Positions 9,079 to 17,635 of a DNA stretch of 64,000 nucleotides are shown here, one piece after another. Below the pieces are notes generated by a model that saw only the letters and a program-made list of their open reading frames with translations, ran no database searches and was not told the DNA's origin. Location of the stretch: the NCBI RefSeq assembly GCF_002368095.1, contig NZ_AP018227.1, positions 8,850,578-8,914,577 on the forward strand, given 5' to 3'. Each line of letters opens with the position of its first letter. Position 1 is the first letter of the stretch. The stretch is from Calothrix parasitica NIES-267. GTDB lineage: Bacteria; Cyanobacteriota; Cyanobacteriia; Cyanobacteriales; Nostocaceae. Position numbers and translations under genes: made by a program.

Positions 9079-10728
9079 ATGTCTAAACTAAAACCTAAAT
9101 TTTTAATTCCTGCTCTTGGTACTGCTGTAGTCATCGTCGGGGGTATTGCGACTTACTTGTATTTAAAAGGTGGCCCATCAGGAGGTATTTCTGATGCTGT
9201 TGCTAGCGCCAAACTGGTTCCAGATGATGCGATGATGGCTACTTATATTGCCACAGACCCCAAAGTTTGGTCAAAATTAGAAGCATTTGGTACTCCTGAA
9301 GCCCAGAAAATAGTAGCTGAGGGAATAAAGAGCTTTGATGAAAGCTTTTCTGCTGACAATAGTATTAGCTACGATAAAGATTTAAAACCTTGGATTGGTG
9401 GTGTCATGGTAGCCGTATTACCTCCGTCACCCGTTCAACCCGCACAAAATAAGACTAAATCATCACCAGAAACAAATATTTTGATGGTGGTAGGAATTAA
9501 AGATAAAGTAAAAGCTTTAAATTTCACCAATAAACTTAAACAGCAAAAAAGCGTCAAAATCGAAGAAACTGATTATAAAGGTCAGAAAATCCAGGAAACC
9601 AAAGGAAAAGGAAGTCCTACCTACAGCACCATATTAAATGACCGCGTATTATTTTCTCCTTCCGAGAATGCACTAAAGCAAGCAATTGACACATCAAAGG
9701 GAGAACCTTCATTTTTCGCAAAAGCAGGTACTTCTCAACTTATAGGAAGCAACCTCAAATTAGAGAATACCTTGGCACAAGTTTACGTACCCGATTATTC
9801 AGGTATGGTGCAAAAATTAATCGCAACTAACCCCCAAGCACAACAGCTACCACCACAAACCTTAGAACAACTCAAGCAGGTCAAATCCTTTGTTGCGGGA
9901 ATCGGTGTCGACGATCAAGGATTGCGACTCAAAGCCAACACCAACCTAGACGCGCAAAAAGTCAAATTTCAGTACGAAAAAACATCCGGTAAAGTATTGT
10001 CCCAATTACCCCAAGATACAATCGCTCTAGTCAGTGGAGGAGGAATTAGTAAATGGTGGACTGCTTTTGCAGAGCAAGCAAAAGATACCCCAGAATTAAA
10101 CGTAGTGCTTCAACAAGCACGGACACAATTAAAACAACTCAATCTCGATTTAGACAAAGACGTATTTGGCTGGATGGATGGGGAATTTGGTATAGCCGCA
10201 ATCCCCGTAAATCAAGGATTATTAAAGCAAATTGGCTTCGGAGGAGCATTCCTATTTCACACTGGCGATCGCAAAACAGCAGAAGCTACATTTAGTAAAT
10301 TAGATAACCTTGCCAAAAGTCAATCAATCAAAATAGGTCAGAAAGACATCAACGGTAAAAAAATCACAGAATGGCAAATCCCCGGACAAGGAGCATTATT
10401 AGCTCACGGCTGGTTAAATGACGAAACCGCACTAGTCGCACTTGGGGGACCAATCGCTGAAACACTCTCAAAAAAAGGACTACAACCCCTTAACAGCAGC
10501 GAAAACTTCCAGAAAATAACAGGAACACTACCAAAAGACAACGGTGGTTACTTTTATTTAGACATGGAAAAAGCCCAGCCATTTGCCACTCGTTTCTTTC
10601 CACCCACACCAGAAGCATCCGCTATGCTCAATTCAATTCACGGAATCGGAGTTACCGCAACAAGTCCCAATAAATCCCTAACACAAATGGAAATGTTGCT
10701 AGCCTTAAAAAAGAACGGGGAACAATGA
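9079..10728 (+). CDS. DUF3352 domain-containing membrane-anchored protein
   Basis: A 549-aa protein of the cyanobacterial DUF3352 family, whose function is unknown. An N-terminal membrane segment (about residues 9-29, FLIPALGTAVVIVGGIATYL) is probably a signal anchor, placing the rest in the periplasm or thylakoid lumen. The family start is visible as AKLVPDDAMMATYIATDP. The remainder is rich in K/Q with alternating strands and no recognisable catalytic motif. Start ATG at 9079 follows AAGAAAGAG. The gene appears monocistronic. I do not assign a reaction. Confidence 0.85.
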   Translation: MSKLKPKFLIPALGTAVVIVGGIATYLYLKGGPSGGISDAVASAKLVPDDAMMATYIATDPKVWSKLEAFGTPEAQKIVAEGIKSFDESFSADNSISYDKDLKPWIGGVMVAVLPPSPVQPAQNKTKSSPETNILMVVGIKDKVKALNFTNKLKQQKSVKIEETDYKGQKIQETKGKGSPTYSTILNDRVLFSPSENALKQAIDTSKGEPSFFAKAGTSQLIGSNLKLENTLAQVYVPDYSGMVQKLIATNPQAQQLPPQTLEQLKQVKSFVAGIGVDDQGLRLKANTNLDAQKVKFQYEKTSGKVLSQLPQDTIALVSGGGISKWWTAFAEQAKDTPELNVVLQQARTQLKQLNLDLDKDVFGWMDGEFGIAAIPVNQGLLKQIGFGGAFLFHTGDRKTAEATFSKLDNLAKSQSIKIGQKDINGKKITEWQIPGQGALLAHGWLNDETALVALGGPIAETLSKKGLQPLNSSENFQKITGTLPKDNGGYFYLDMEKAQPFATRFFPPTPEASAMLNSIHGIGVTATSPNKSLTQMEMLLALKKNGEQ

Positions 10729-11017
10729 GCAGTTAACAGTTAACAGCGAGCAGTGAGCAATGAGCAGTGAAAAGTTTGGAGTTACGAATTTTTAATAAAT
10801 AGCAAATTGCAATTCCTTCTTTGCTCATTACTCATTACTCACTACTCACTACTCACTACTCGCTACTTGTTGCTTAAGAATCTTCCCAATCTCCAATTTC
10901 TACTTTCTGTTAAATATTCTTTTCAAATCCAAATAAAAGTCTTTTGAAAGCTTATTATTCTTCTATAAAGGCTGGAGCCTAATCCCAAAATCAAGAAGTT
11001 AATTAGTAAATATACTG
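10729..11017. repeat. STRR heptamer tracts between DUF3352 and methyltransferase genes
   Basis: Two runs of degenerate heptamers lie here. One follows the stop codon (AGCAGTTAACAGTTAACAGC, about 10728-10765). The second is made of ACTCATT/ACTCACT units (about 10824-10866). The remaining 150 bp before the methyltransferase gene contain no recognised motif. Confidence 0.6.
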
Positions 11018-11938
11018 ATGGTTATCGCTACAAAAAATACTGTTTCGCTATCTACGCGCTTGATAAATGGATTGCTAGGAATCAAGCCACTGTATGGTAT
11101 GGCAAAGCATCAAGCCCGTCAAATGATGATTAAACGCGGGGAAAAAGTTGGTGTCCCTTGGAGACAGCAAGTAGAAGAAATGAAAGCTGTAGACTGGGAA
11201 AGTGAAATTAAAAAAGTAGAAAACAAGAATATATCTTATCCCGATTATTATTTCGATTCATTTCATGCTTATGAAGAAGGTAATCTCGGTTGGAAACCAG
11301 CTTTAGAGCTAGAAGTTGCAGCCTTAACAGTTCACTCTACACTCTTTAATAAAGCTGGTGAATTAGAAGGAGATGCAAAATTACGCGCTTCTTATCACAA
11401 TGTACTCAAACCACAAATTCCCGAACCCCAAGATATTTTAGATTTGGCTTGCGGTGTTGGTTTAAGTACATTTGCTCTACAAGAAATTTATCCCCAAGCC
11501 AAAATTACCGGTTTAGATTTATCACCTTATTTTCTATCAGTCGCTAACTATCATTCCCAGCAGCGACAAGCAAATATCAATTGGGTTCATTCACCAGCAG
11601 AATCTACAGGTTTACCAGACAATTCATTTGATTTGGTTTCAATTTTCCTTACCTGCCACGAATTACCGCAATCAGCAACTCAACAAATATTTGCAGAAGT
11701 CAAACGAGTGTTGCGCTCTAACGGTCATTTAGCAATTATGGACATGAATCCCCATTCTGAAGTTTATCAAAAAATGCCCCCTTACGTGTTCACTTTGCTC
11801 AAAAGCACCGAACCTTGTTTGGATGAGTACATGACCTTAGATATTCAGCAAGCTTTAATTAAAGCTGGTTTTCAAACTCCAACAATTACTCCTAATAGTC
11901 CTCGTCATCGGACTGTGGTAGCGAAAGTTGTGAAGTAA
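11018..11938 (+). CDS. Class I SAM-dependent methyltransferase
   Basis: A 306-aa cytoplasmic methyltransferase that would transfer a methyl group from S-adenosylmethionine; the substrate is unknown. SAM motif I is ILDLACGVGLS (about 140-150), followed by the acidic strand end ITGLDLSPYF (about 163-172). The post-I region has SFDLVSIFLTCHELP, and motif III corresponds to VKRVLRSNGHLAIMDM. The 120-residue N-terminal extension contains a helical stretch and no membrane segment. The small-molecule (UbiE-like) class fits the core. There is no operon partner; heptamer-rich DNA flanks it on both sides. Confidence 0.85.
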   Translation: MVIATKNTVSLSTRLINGLLGIKPLYGMAKHQARQMMIKRGEKVGVPWRQQVEEMKAVDWESEIKKVENKNISYPDYYFDSFHAYEEGNLGWKPALELEVAALTVHSTLFNKAGELEGDAKLRASYHNVLKPQIPEPQDILDLACGVGLSTFALQEIYPQAKITGLDLSPYFLSVANYHSQQRQANINWVHSPAESTGLPDNSFDLVSIFLTCHELPQSATQQIFAEVKRVLRSNGHLAIMDMNPHSEVYQKMPPYVFTLLKSTEPCLDEYMTLDIQQALIKAGFQTPTITPNSPRHRTVVAKVVK

Positions 11939-12064
11939 AGTAACGAATAGGGAGTAGGGAATAACAAATCATAAGTAGAGAGTAACGAGTAATGAGTAAC
12001 AAGTAGGTAATAAATTATTGAAGAGTCAAAAATAAGGATTAATAGTGCTTTTTTCTGTAATTGT

Positions 12065-12125
12065 TGGAAGACGTAAAATTTTACGTCTGTACATATCGTC
12101 AAAATTAATGGGACAAAGCACTAGT
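12065..12125. repeat. Dispersed hairpin repeat GACGTA...TACGTC...GGGACAAA
   Basis: The segment contains a perfect hairpin (AGACGTAAAATTTTACGTCT) followed by CAAAATTAATGGGACAAAGC and CTAGT. A very similar block lies at 48226-48284 (hairpin GAGACGTAGCATTGCTACGTCTC, here shown only in outline, then ATGGGACAAACCACTAGT). A decayed inverted relative is near 48000-48100. This indicates a dispersed repeat family rather than a gene. Confidence 0.55.
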
Positions 12126-12204
12126 TGCTAGTTGTTAAAAATTTCCAACCCTCAACTATTCCCTACTTGCTACTCGCTACTTGCTACTTGCGACTCTCTT
12201 TAAC

Positions 12205-13077
12205 TCACAATCTTGCTAAAACTGGCTGTTCTTGTGTCGCTTCATTTAAATTAGATTCCGAATTGTTACAGTAAATTTCGCAAGAATTATTTGGACTTTC
12301 GATAAGCTTAACTTTGTAAAGACTTGCTCCTAATTCACCAATAGGTTCGCGCAATGTACTACTGATATAAAGCGCTATATTTTCCGCAGTTGGAACTACT
12401 TCTGCAAAATAAGGGATATCCTTATTAAGGAAATAATGGTCAAATTGTTCAACGACATAATCGTCAACAACCTTATTCAAAGCGCCCAAATCAACTAACA
12501 TACCAGTACGCTCTGCAATTTCACCTTTGACGGTAATTTCCAAATGGTAATTATGTCCGTGTCCATTGGGACGAGCGCATTTACCGTAAATCTCTAAATT
12601 TTCCTCCTTACTCAGCTTAGGACTAGCTAACCTGTGAGCTGCACTAAAGTGAGTACCTACAGTAAGATAAGCTTCCATTGAATTTCCCATATAATCAGCC
12701 CAAAGTTGAGGATGTTCAAATAACTGCACGCGAACTATAGGTAAATAAGACGATAACCGTTTGTAGATAACCCGTGCAATATTTTCAGTTGTTGGTAAAA
12801 TTTGCTGAAACTCTTCCCAAACATCGTTGAGGTAGGAAAAGTCAAGTTGATTGGTGACTTCTCTTTTTATTACCTGTTTAACGTCAGACAAGTTGAGTAC
12901 CATACCATATTCGTCCAACTCCCCTTCAAGAGAGATAAACAAAACATAGTTGTGCCCATGTCCGGGAAAATTAGCACAAGCACCGAATTTTTCAATATTC
13001 TCTGCTTCACTTAGTTCGGGGAACCAATATCGATGACTGGCCGAAAACTGAGCGCGGCGATTTACAATGCATTGCAT
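12205..13077 (-). CDS. Tandem-domain 6-pyruvoyl/6-carboxy-tetrahydropterin synthase (PTPS/QueD family)
   Basis: A cytoplasmic zinc enzyme of 290 aa acting on dihydroneopterin triphosphate, in pterin or queuosine-precursor synthesis. Two complete PTPS units lie head to tail. Unit 1 has FSASHR, the catalytic Cys in CANFPGHGHNY and the PTTEN motif. Unit 2 has FSAAHR, CARPNGHGHNY and VPTAENIALY. Each unit keeps the Zn histidines and a Cys five residues before HGHNY, as in PTPS-type proteins. Single PTPS proteins are about 120-150 aa, so this is a fusion of two. No other queuosine gene is nearby. Whether it makes 6-carboxytetrahydropterin or 6-pyruvoyl-tetrahydropterin cannot be decided from sequence alone. 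Confidence 0.87.
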   Translation of the reverse strand: MQCIVNRRAQFSASHRYWFPELSEAENIEKFGACANFPGHGHNYVLFISLEGELDEYGMVLNLSDVKQVIKREVTNQLDFSYLNDVWEEFQQILPTTENIARVIYKRLSSYLPIVRVQLFEHPQLWADYMGNSMEAYLTVGTHFSAAHRLASPKLSKEENLEIYGKCARPNGHGHNYHLEITVKGEIAERTGMLVDLGALNKVVDDYVVEQFDHYFLNKDIPYFAEVVPTAENIALYISSTLREPIGELGASLYKVKLIESPNNSCEIYCNNSESNLNEATQEQPVLARL

Positions 13078-13276
13078 GAGTATCTAGAAAGCAGAATTTA
13101 AGATTTCTTAACGTTTCACTGCTTCCAGCATAAACGATTTAGACACAGTTAAGAGCCAGGAATTGCAGAGTAGTGAGTAGTGAGTAACGAGTAATGAGAC
13201 TTTCCTTCACTCCCTCACTCTTTTCTTCCCCATCTCCCCATCTCCCCATCTCCTTGTCTCCCCTCTCCTTCTCCCC

Positions 13277-14506
13277 CTATTCCCGACTCCCTGCTGGAAT
13301 CTCAATTACAAACTCCGTACCTTCACCTTCCTTAGAAAAACATTCTAAAGTTCCATCATGAGTTTCTGTAATAATTTGATAGCTAATTGAAAGCCCCAAA
13401 CCAGTTCCTTTCCCTTCTGGTTTAGTAGTAAAAAAAGCATCAAATAACTGATTTTTCACTTCTTCGGATATTCCATCAGCATTGTCAGCAACACTAATTT
13501 TGACGTTGTTATTATTAATTAATTCTGTACTAACGCTAATTTTAGGAATAAAATCTTTATCCTTTTGTGCTTTATCTTCTAATACATCAATTGCATTTGC
13601 GAGCAGATTCATAAATACTTGATTTAGTTGTCCTGGAAAGCATTCAATTTCGGGTAAATCGCCGTATTTTTTGGAAACTTCAATTTCGGGATGAATTTCG
13701 TTAGCTTTCAAGCGATGAGACAAAATCATCAAAGTTGTATCAATACCTTGATGAATGTTGGCAAATTTTCTCTGTGTTGCATCTTTACGTGAAAAGTTGC
13801 GTAGCGACTGCATAATATTGCTAATACGCTCAACTCCCAGATTCATTGAAGCAATCATTCTTGGTAAGTCTTCTAATAAGAAATCTAAATCGATTGCATC
13901 AATTATTTTGTCAATTTCTTCTGGTGTCTCTGGTAAATATTTCTGGTACAGATTTAATAAATGAATTAAGTCCTTGATATAGTTATCTGTATGTTCTAAA
14001 TTACCAGCAATAAATCCGACTGGATTCTTAACTTCATGGGCTATACCGGCAACTAATTGTCCCAACGATGATATTTTTTCTGCTTGCATTAATTTGAATT
14101 GAGATATTTGTAATTCACGATTCAAATTTCGTAACTTTAACTGCACATTAACTCGCGCGACTATTTCCTCTTGTTGAAATGGTTTAGTAATATAATCTAC
14201 TGCTCCAAGCTTAAAAGCTTTGATTTTATCAGCTGTATCTGTAAGAGCGGTCATGAAAATGACTGGGATATCTTTGGTTTTTTCCGAAGCTTTTAAACGC
14301 CGACAAACTTCAAATCCATCCATTCCCGGCATCATGATATCTAATAGAATTAAGTCTGGAGAGATAGCTTTGAGTTCGCTTAAAGCATTTTCACCATTGC
14401 TAGCAAATGAGACACGATGTCCCTGTACTTGCATCACCTCAGATAATATTTTGATATTATTGATATTATCATCAACAATTAAAATTAGATTTTCTTGAAT
14501 TTCCAT
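13277..14506 (-). CDS. Receiver-histidine kinase hybrid protein
   Basis: A soluble signalling protein of 409 aa. An N-terminal receiver domain (about 5-120) has the acidic pair VDD, phospho-acceptor Asp56 in LLLDIMMPG, and Lys near FQQEE in the ITKPF motif. A short coiled linker follows. The HisKA helix has His157 in GIAHEVKNPVGF. The HATPase domain has the N box in MNLLANAIDVL, the G1 box DNADGIS and the G2 box GKGTGLGLSIS. There is no membrane segment. The receiver-first order is common in cyanobacteria, where the receiver gates the kinase after input from another kinase. No cognate partner gene is adjacent. Confidence 0.92.
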   Translation of the reverse strand: MEIQENLILIVDDNINNIKILSEVMQVQGHRVSFASNGENALSELKAISPDLILLDIMMPGMDGFEVCRRLKASEKTKDIPVIFMTALTDTADKIKAFKLGAVDYITKPFQQEEIVARVNVQLKLRNLNRELQISQFKLMQAEKISSLGQLVAGIAHEVKNPVGFIAGNLEHTDNYIKDLIHLLNLYQKYLPETPEEIDKIIDAIDLDFLLEDLPRMIASMNLGVERISNIMQSLRNFSRKDATQRKFANIHQGIDTTLMILSHRLKANEIHPEIEVSKKYGDLPEIECFPGQLNQVFMNLLANAIDVLEDKAQKDKDFIPKISVSTELINNNNVKISVADNADGISEEVKNQLFDAFFTTKPEGKGTGLGLSISYQIITETHDGTLECFSKEGEGTEFVIEIPAGSRE

Positions 14507-14955
14507 TTTTTATTTATTTAAATAAATTTATTACAGCAGTAAAATGCACTTTTTCTTAAATATTTAATTAGTTATTACAGTTTAATCTTTAGCATGATTT
14601 TTCCAATTCGCCTATGATGCTAAAAATATAGATAGTTGTAGCTTAGCTAATATCACGAAGTTTCTCATTCGGCTCTAGGATAGGGATAGTGTTTCAAAGT
14701 AATCCAATCGTAAGGCATTATTGTCTTTACTGACCCGTTCCACTAGCGGCAGAAATTATATTTTATCTCTTAATATTTAACGAATAAAAATTAATATATT
14801 AAGAATAATAATAAAATACAATTAAATAAATATCCAATTATACTTTTGTTTAAATATTTTTTAGTTTATTTTCAATTATTTTCTATAAAAATAACAGATT
14901 GTACTTGAAGAATTTACAGTCATAGCCAATCAAATATCTGTGCTGAATTTATGAT
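14507..14955. other. AT-rich intergenic region
   Basis: This 449-bp spacer lies upstream of the receiver-kinase gene and downstream of the J-domain gene. It is very AT-rich, especially 14760-14900. I see no hairpin followed by a T-run, no ORF and no RNA gene. Confidence 0.45.
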
Positions 14956-15654
14956 TTATTTGTAAGCACCCATAGAATCTTGTGCTTCGTAATATAGTTG
15001 AGTTGCAATAAGAAACATTTCTTGTCCTGCATGCAAGTAACTTTCATCATAATTGAGAGGAAAATATTCTAACTCTCCCAAACCATCACCAATTTGATTC
15101 AATGTGTAGTAAAAATGAGCCGCAGCTCTTGCTAAGCTCGGGGGGTTTGGTAAAGAACTAAAACTAACTTGTGCCTGCTTGAGTTCTTCTTTACAATCTT
15201 GTAAATAATTCTGAAATTCTTCTAACAATTCATCATCAAAAGGGTCTGCGGCTAATTTCTCGATTTGGTCTTCCCAAGAGTTAAGAATACCACACACAAA
15301 GCGATTAACCGGGTGGTAAACCGAGCGCAACCATTCTTCAACTTGCTCATCAGCATTTTTTCTCGTCTTACGTCTCTTTTTATATTGTTGTTGCGCTGTT
15401 TGAGTACGTTCGTTTCTTTTACTATTATTGTTCTCAAAGCTGTAATGCAGTTGTCTATCATAAGATTGCCGACTCTGAGTATCGCTTAAAACTTCATACG
15501 CGGCATTAATGCGGATAATTCTTTCTCTATCCGTTGTTTCTTGAGTTACATCGGGGTGAAACAACTTTACCAAGCGACGATAAGCCTGCTTTATCTCCGT
15601 TTGGCTTGCATTCCTATCAATATTCAGAGTTTCGTAGTGATTAGATTGTGGCAT
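14956..15654 (-). CDS. J-domain (DnaJ-like) protein
   Basis: A 232-aa co-chaperone candidate that would stimulate a DnaK ATPase. The N-terminal J domain (about 5-68) has the HPD tripeptide in KLFHPDVTQ and the family start HYETLNIDRNASQTEIKQAY. The G/F-rich and zinc-finger regions of true DnaJ are absent. A basic stretch (KKRRKTRKN, about 90-98) and a helical C-terminus of unknown role follow. The ATG is only 15 bp after the cysK stop codon on the same strand, so the two are probably co-transcribed. Its client is unknown. Confidence 0.88.
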   Translation of the reverse strand: MPQSNHYETLNIDRNASQTEIKQAYRRLVKLFHPDVTQETTDRERIIRINAAYEVLSDTQSRQSYDRQLHYSFENNNSKRNERTQTAQQQYKKRRKTRKNADEQVEEWLRSVYHPVNRFVCGILNSWEDQIEKLAADPFDDELLEEFQNYLQDCKEELKQAQVSFSSLPNPPSLARAAAHFYYTLNQIGDGLGELEYFPLNYDESYLHAGQEMFLIATQLYYEAQDSMGAYK

Positions 15655-15669
15655 TACTTTAATTTATCG

Positions 15670-16632
15670 CTAGCTAATGCTATTAACCGACTTGACTTCC
15701 AAATCTTGGAACAGCGGTGTACTTAAATATCTTTCTCCAAAGCTGGGCTGAATTAATACAATTAAGCGCCCCTTATTTTCTTTACGTTTAGCCACCTGAA
15801 TGGCTGCACATAAAGCTGCCCCCGTTGAAATACCTGATAGCAATCCTTCTTCTCTAGCCAATCTTCGTCCGTAAGCGATAGCCTCACTATCGGTAACAGG
15901 AATCACCTCATCAATCAATTCCACTTTCAGTATCTGAGGTACAAATCCCGCACCAATTCCTTGAATTTTGTGAGGCCCAGGTCTTCCTCCAGATAACACC
16001 GGACTCGAAGCCGGTTCAACGGCAATAACTTTAAAATCTGGTCTACGTACTTTAAGGACTTCAGCGATACCCGTTATTGTTCCCCCCGTTCCAATGCCCG
16101 CAACAAGCATATCAACCTTTCCATCTGTATCCTGCCAGATTTCCTCAGCAGTTGTATCTCTGTGTATTCTCGCATTACCTGGGTTTCTAAACTGTTGCAA
16201 CATATACGCATGAGGAGTCGTATCAACAATCTTTTTTGCTTGCCTAATTGCTCCATTCATGCCTTCAATTCCCGGTGTTAACTGTAGTTCAGCCCCATAA
16301 GCTCGTAACATTGCTCGTCGCTCAGAACTCATAGTATCCGGCATTGTCAACACCAGTCGATAACCTTTAGCTGCTGCGACCATGGCTAAGGCTATTCCTG
16401 TATTTCCGGAAGTTGGTTCCACTAGCAATGTTTTTCCAGGAGCAATCAAACCTTCTTCTTCAGCAGCATTAATCATATTAGTGCCAATTCTATCTTTCAC
16501 TGACGCTGCCGGATTCATGCTTTCGAGCTTCATCACAATGTTCCCCACACAACCCTCTGCTTGCGGAATGCGATTGAGTTGTACTAAAGGAGTTCGACCA
16601 ACAATTTCTGTAATATTACGGGCAATACGCAT
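15670..16632 (-). CDS. cysK: Cysteine synthase (O-acetylserine sulfhydrylase)
   Basis: A PLP enzyme of 320 aa that makes cysteine from O-acetylserine and sulfide in the cytoplasm. The PLP lysine lies in [11 protein letters not shown]. The asparagine/threonine loop is [12 protein letters not shown]. The phosphate-binding glycine loop is [10 protein letters not shown]. The C-terminal [10 protein letters not shown] loop is typical of CysK. Length is right for the family (about 310-325). The first gene upstream on the same strand is an Rrf2 regulator, and a J-domain gene follows after 15 bp. CysM-like and CysK-like enzymes are hard to separate by eye, but the sequence is closest to CysK. Confidence 0.92.
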   Translation of the reverse strand: MRIARNITEIVGRTPLVQLNRIPQAEGCVGNIVMKLESMNPAASVKDRIGTNMINAAEEEGLIAPGKTLLVEPTSGNTGIALAMVAAAKGYRLVLTMPDTMSSERRAMLRAYGAELQLTPGIEGMNGAIRQAKKIVDTTPHAYMLQQFRNPGNARIHRDTTAEEIWQDTDGKVDMLVAGIGTGGTITGIAEVLKVRRPDFKVIAVEPASSPVLSGGRPGPHKIQGIGAGFVPQILKVELIDEVIPVTDSEAIAYGRRLAREEGLLSGISTGAALCAAIQVAKRKENKGRLIVLIQPSFGERYLSTPLFQDLEVKSVNSIS

Positions 16633-16967
16633 TTTTTATGTTTGATTTAAAGATTGACATTTAATTAGTAATTGAAAACTAGTGATTGAAATTTGACTAT
16701 CAGAAATGGAAGCATATAAATGCTCTATTAAATAGTGGCTATAGTCATAGTTTTTATATTTTTAGCTCACACATTTGAAAAATTTTCTATTATAACGAAC
16801 TTCCGTCTGCTCCATAAAAGTTAAATCTTTGAATTGTATGTAAATCAAATTTATATATATCTTAATAGATAGCCTATATTGTTATAAAGCTATAACCAAA
16901 TGTTAAATAATTAACTTAATATATCTTGTTTAATGCCCAATTTTCTATGCAAAAGTCTCATTAAAAA
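16633..16967. other. Spacer between the Rrf2 gene and cysK
   Basis: A 335-bp AT-rich spacer that must contain the cysK promoter if the gene is not read from the Rrf2 promoter. I find no clear -35/-10 pair, operator palindrome or terminator. Confidence 0.4.
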
Positions 16968-17408
16968 TCAAATGTAATACATGATGTCCAATTGCTTTTT
17001 GGAATCGCGCTTTTCACATAAATCTAACAGAGTATATTTTTGCAATACCAAATTAGCAGCTTGACGTGCTTCTTCCCAAATATCTTCTACAACAGCACTA
17101 GCAGAAGTTTTAGATTTACTGTCATCTTCACAATTTTGTAATTTGTCAAGCCCTTCCACACATACAAAAATATCAAACAAACTAATTTTCCAAGGCTCGC
17201 GTGTCAAAAAATAACCTCCTTTGGAGCCACGTTGACTTTTAACAAGTCCACCACGTCTCAATGTTGCGAGCAGCTGTTCCAAGTAGCGGTCTGGTATATT
17301 TTGTTGCGCTGCAATTTGTCGAATTTGCAGCGGTTCTCTTTTTTGATAGTGCGTTGCTAATTCTAATAATGCCAGAATTGCGTATTCAGATTTACACGAT
17401 AGTTCCAC
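16968..17408 (-). CDS. Rrf2-family transcriptional regulator
   Basis: A DNA-binding regulator of about 146 aa. The winged helix is clear: ELSCKSEYAILALLELATHY, QIRQIAAQQNIPDRYLEQLL and the wing KSQRGSKGGYFLTREP. The GTG at 17408 is chosen because the family begins directly at the (M)ELSCKSEYA segment. An upstream GTG at 17444 would add 12 residues with no family likeness; neither start has a strong Shine-Dalgarno. Iron-sulfur IscR/NsrR proteins carry three closely spaced Cys after the wing; here only isolated Cys are seen (in VCVEGLD and QNCEDD), so a cluster is doubtful. The next gene is cysK, so a CymR-like role in cysteine control is possible but inferred. Confidence 0.85.
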   Translation of the reverse strand: MELSCKSEYAILALLELATHYQKREPLQIRQIAAQQNIPDRYLEQLLATLRRGGLVKSQRGSKGGYFLTREPWKISLFDIFVCVEGLDKLQNCEDDSKSKTSASAVVEDIWEEARQAANLVLQKYTLLDLCEKRDSKKQLDIMYYI

Positions 17409-17574
17409 AAGCAGTTTTGATGAAAATTTACAGTTTAGAATCACAAGCTAGCAATTAGGTTTTTTAATCACCTTTATCAATTCAAGTGAAATTTGCTATA
17501 GCTCCTAACTCCTAACTTTCTTAAGTATACTCCGGTTCCCCGGTGGGGTTTGCTGCTTTCTTCTCAAAAATAAA

Positions 17575-17602
17575 TTGCTCGCCGTAAATTTACGGCGAGC
17601 AA
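17575..17602 (-). terminator. Rho-independent terminator of the iron porin gene
   Basis: A perfect 28-nt palindrome (arms TTGCTCGCCGTAAA / TTTACGGCGAGCAA) lies 34 bp downstream of the porin stop codon. Read on the minus strand it is followed by TTTATTTTT, so it fits an intrinsic terminator. Confidence 0.8.
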
Positions 17603-17635
17603 CTTATATCAAACTGTTAGAGTTTTGTTAGTAAT

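Noticed and set aside
11905-12102. 65-codon minus-strand ORF
   Set aside because: It is made of STRR heptamers read as Tyr/Ser/Leu-rich peptides (LLVTHYSLLSTYDLL) and overlaps the methyltransferase gene end.
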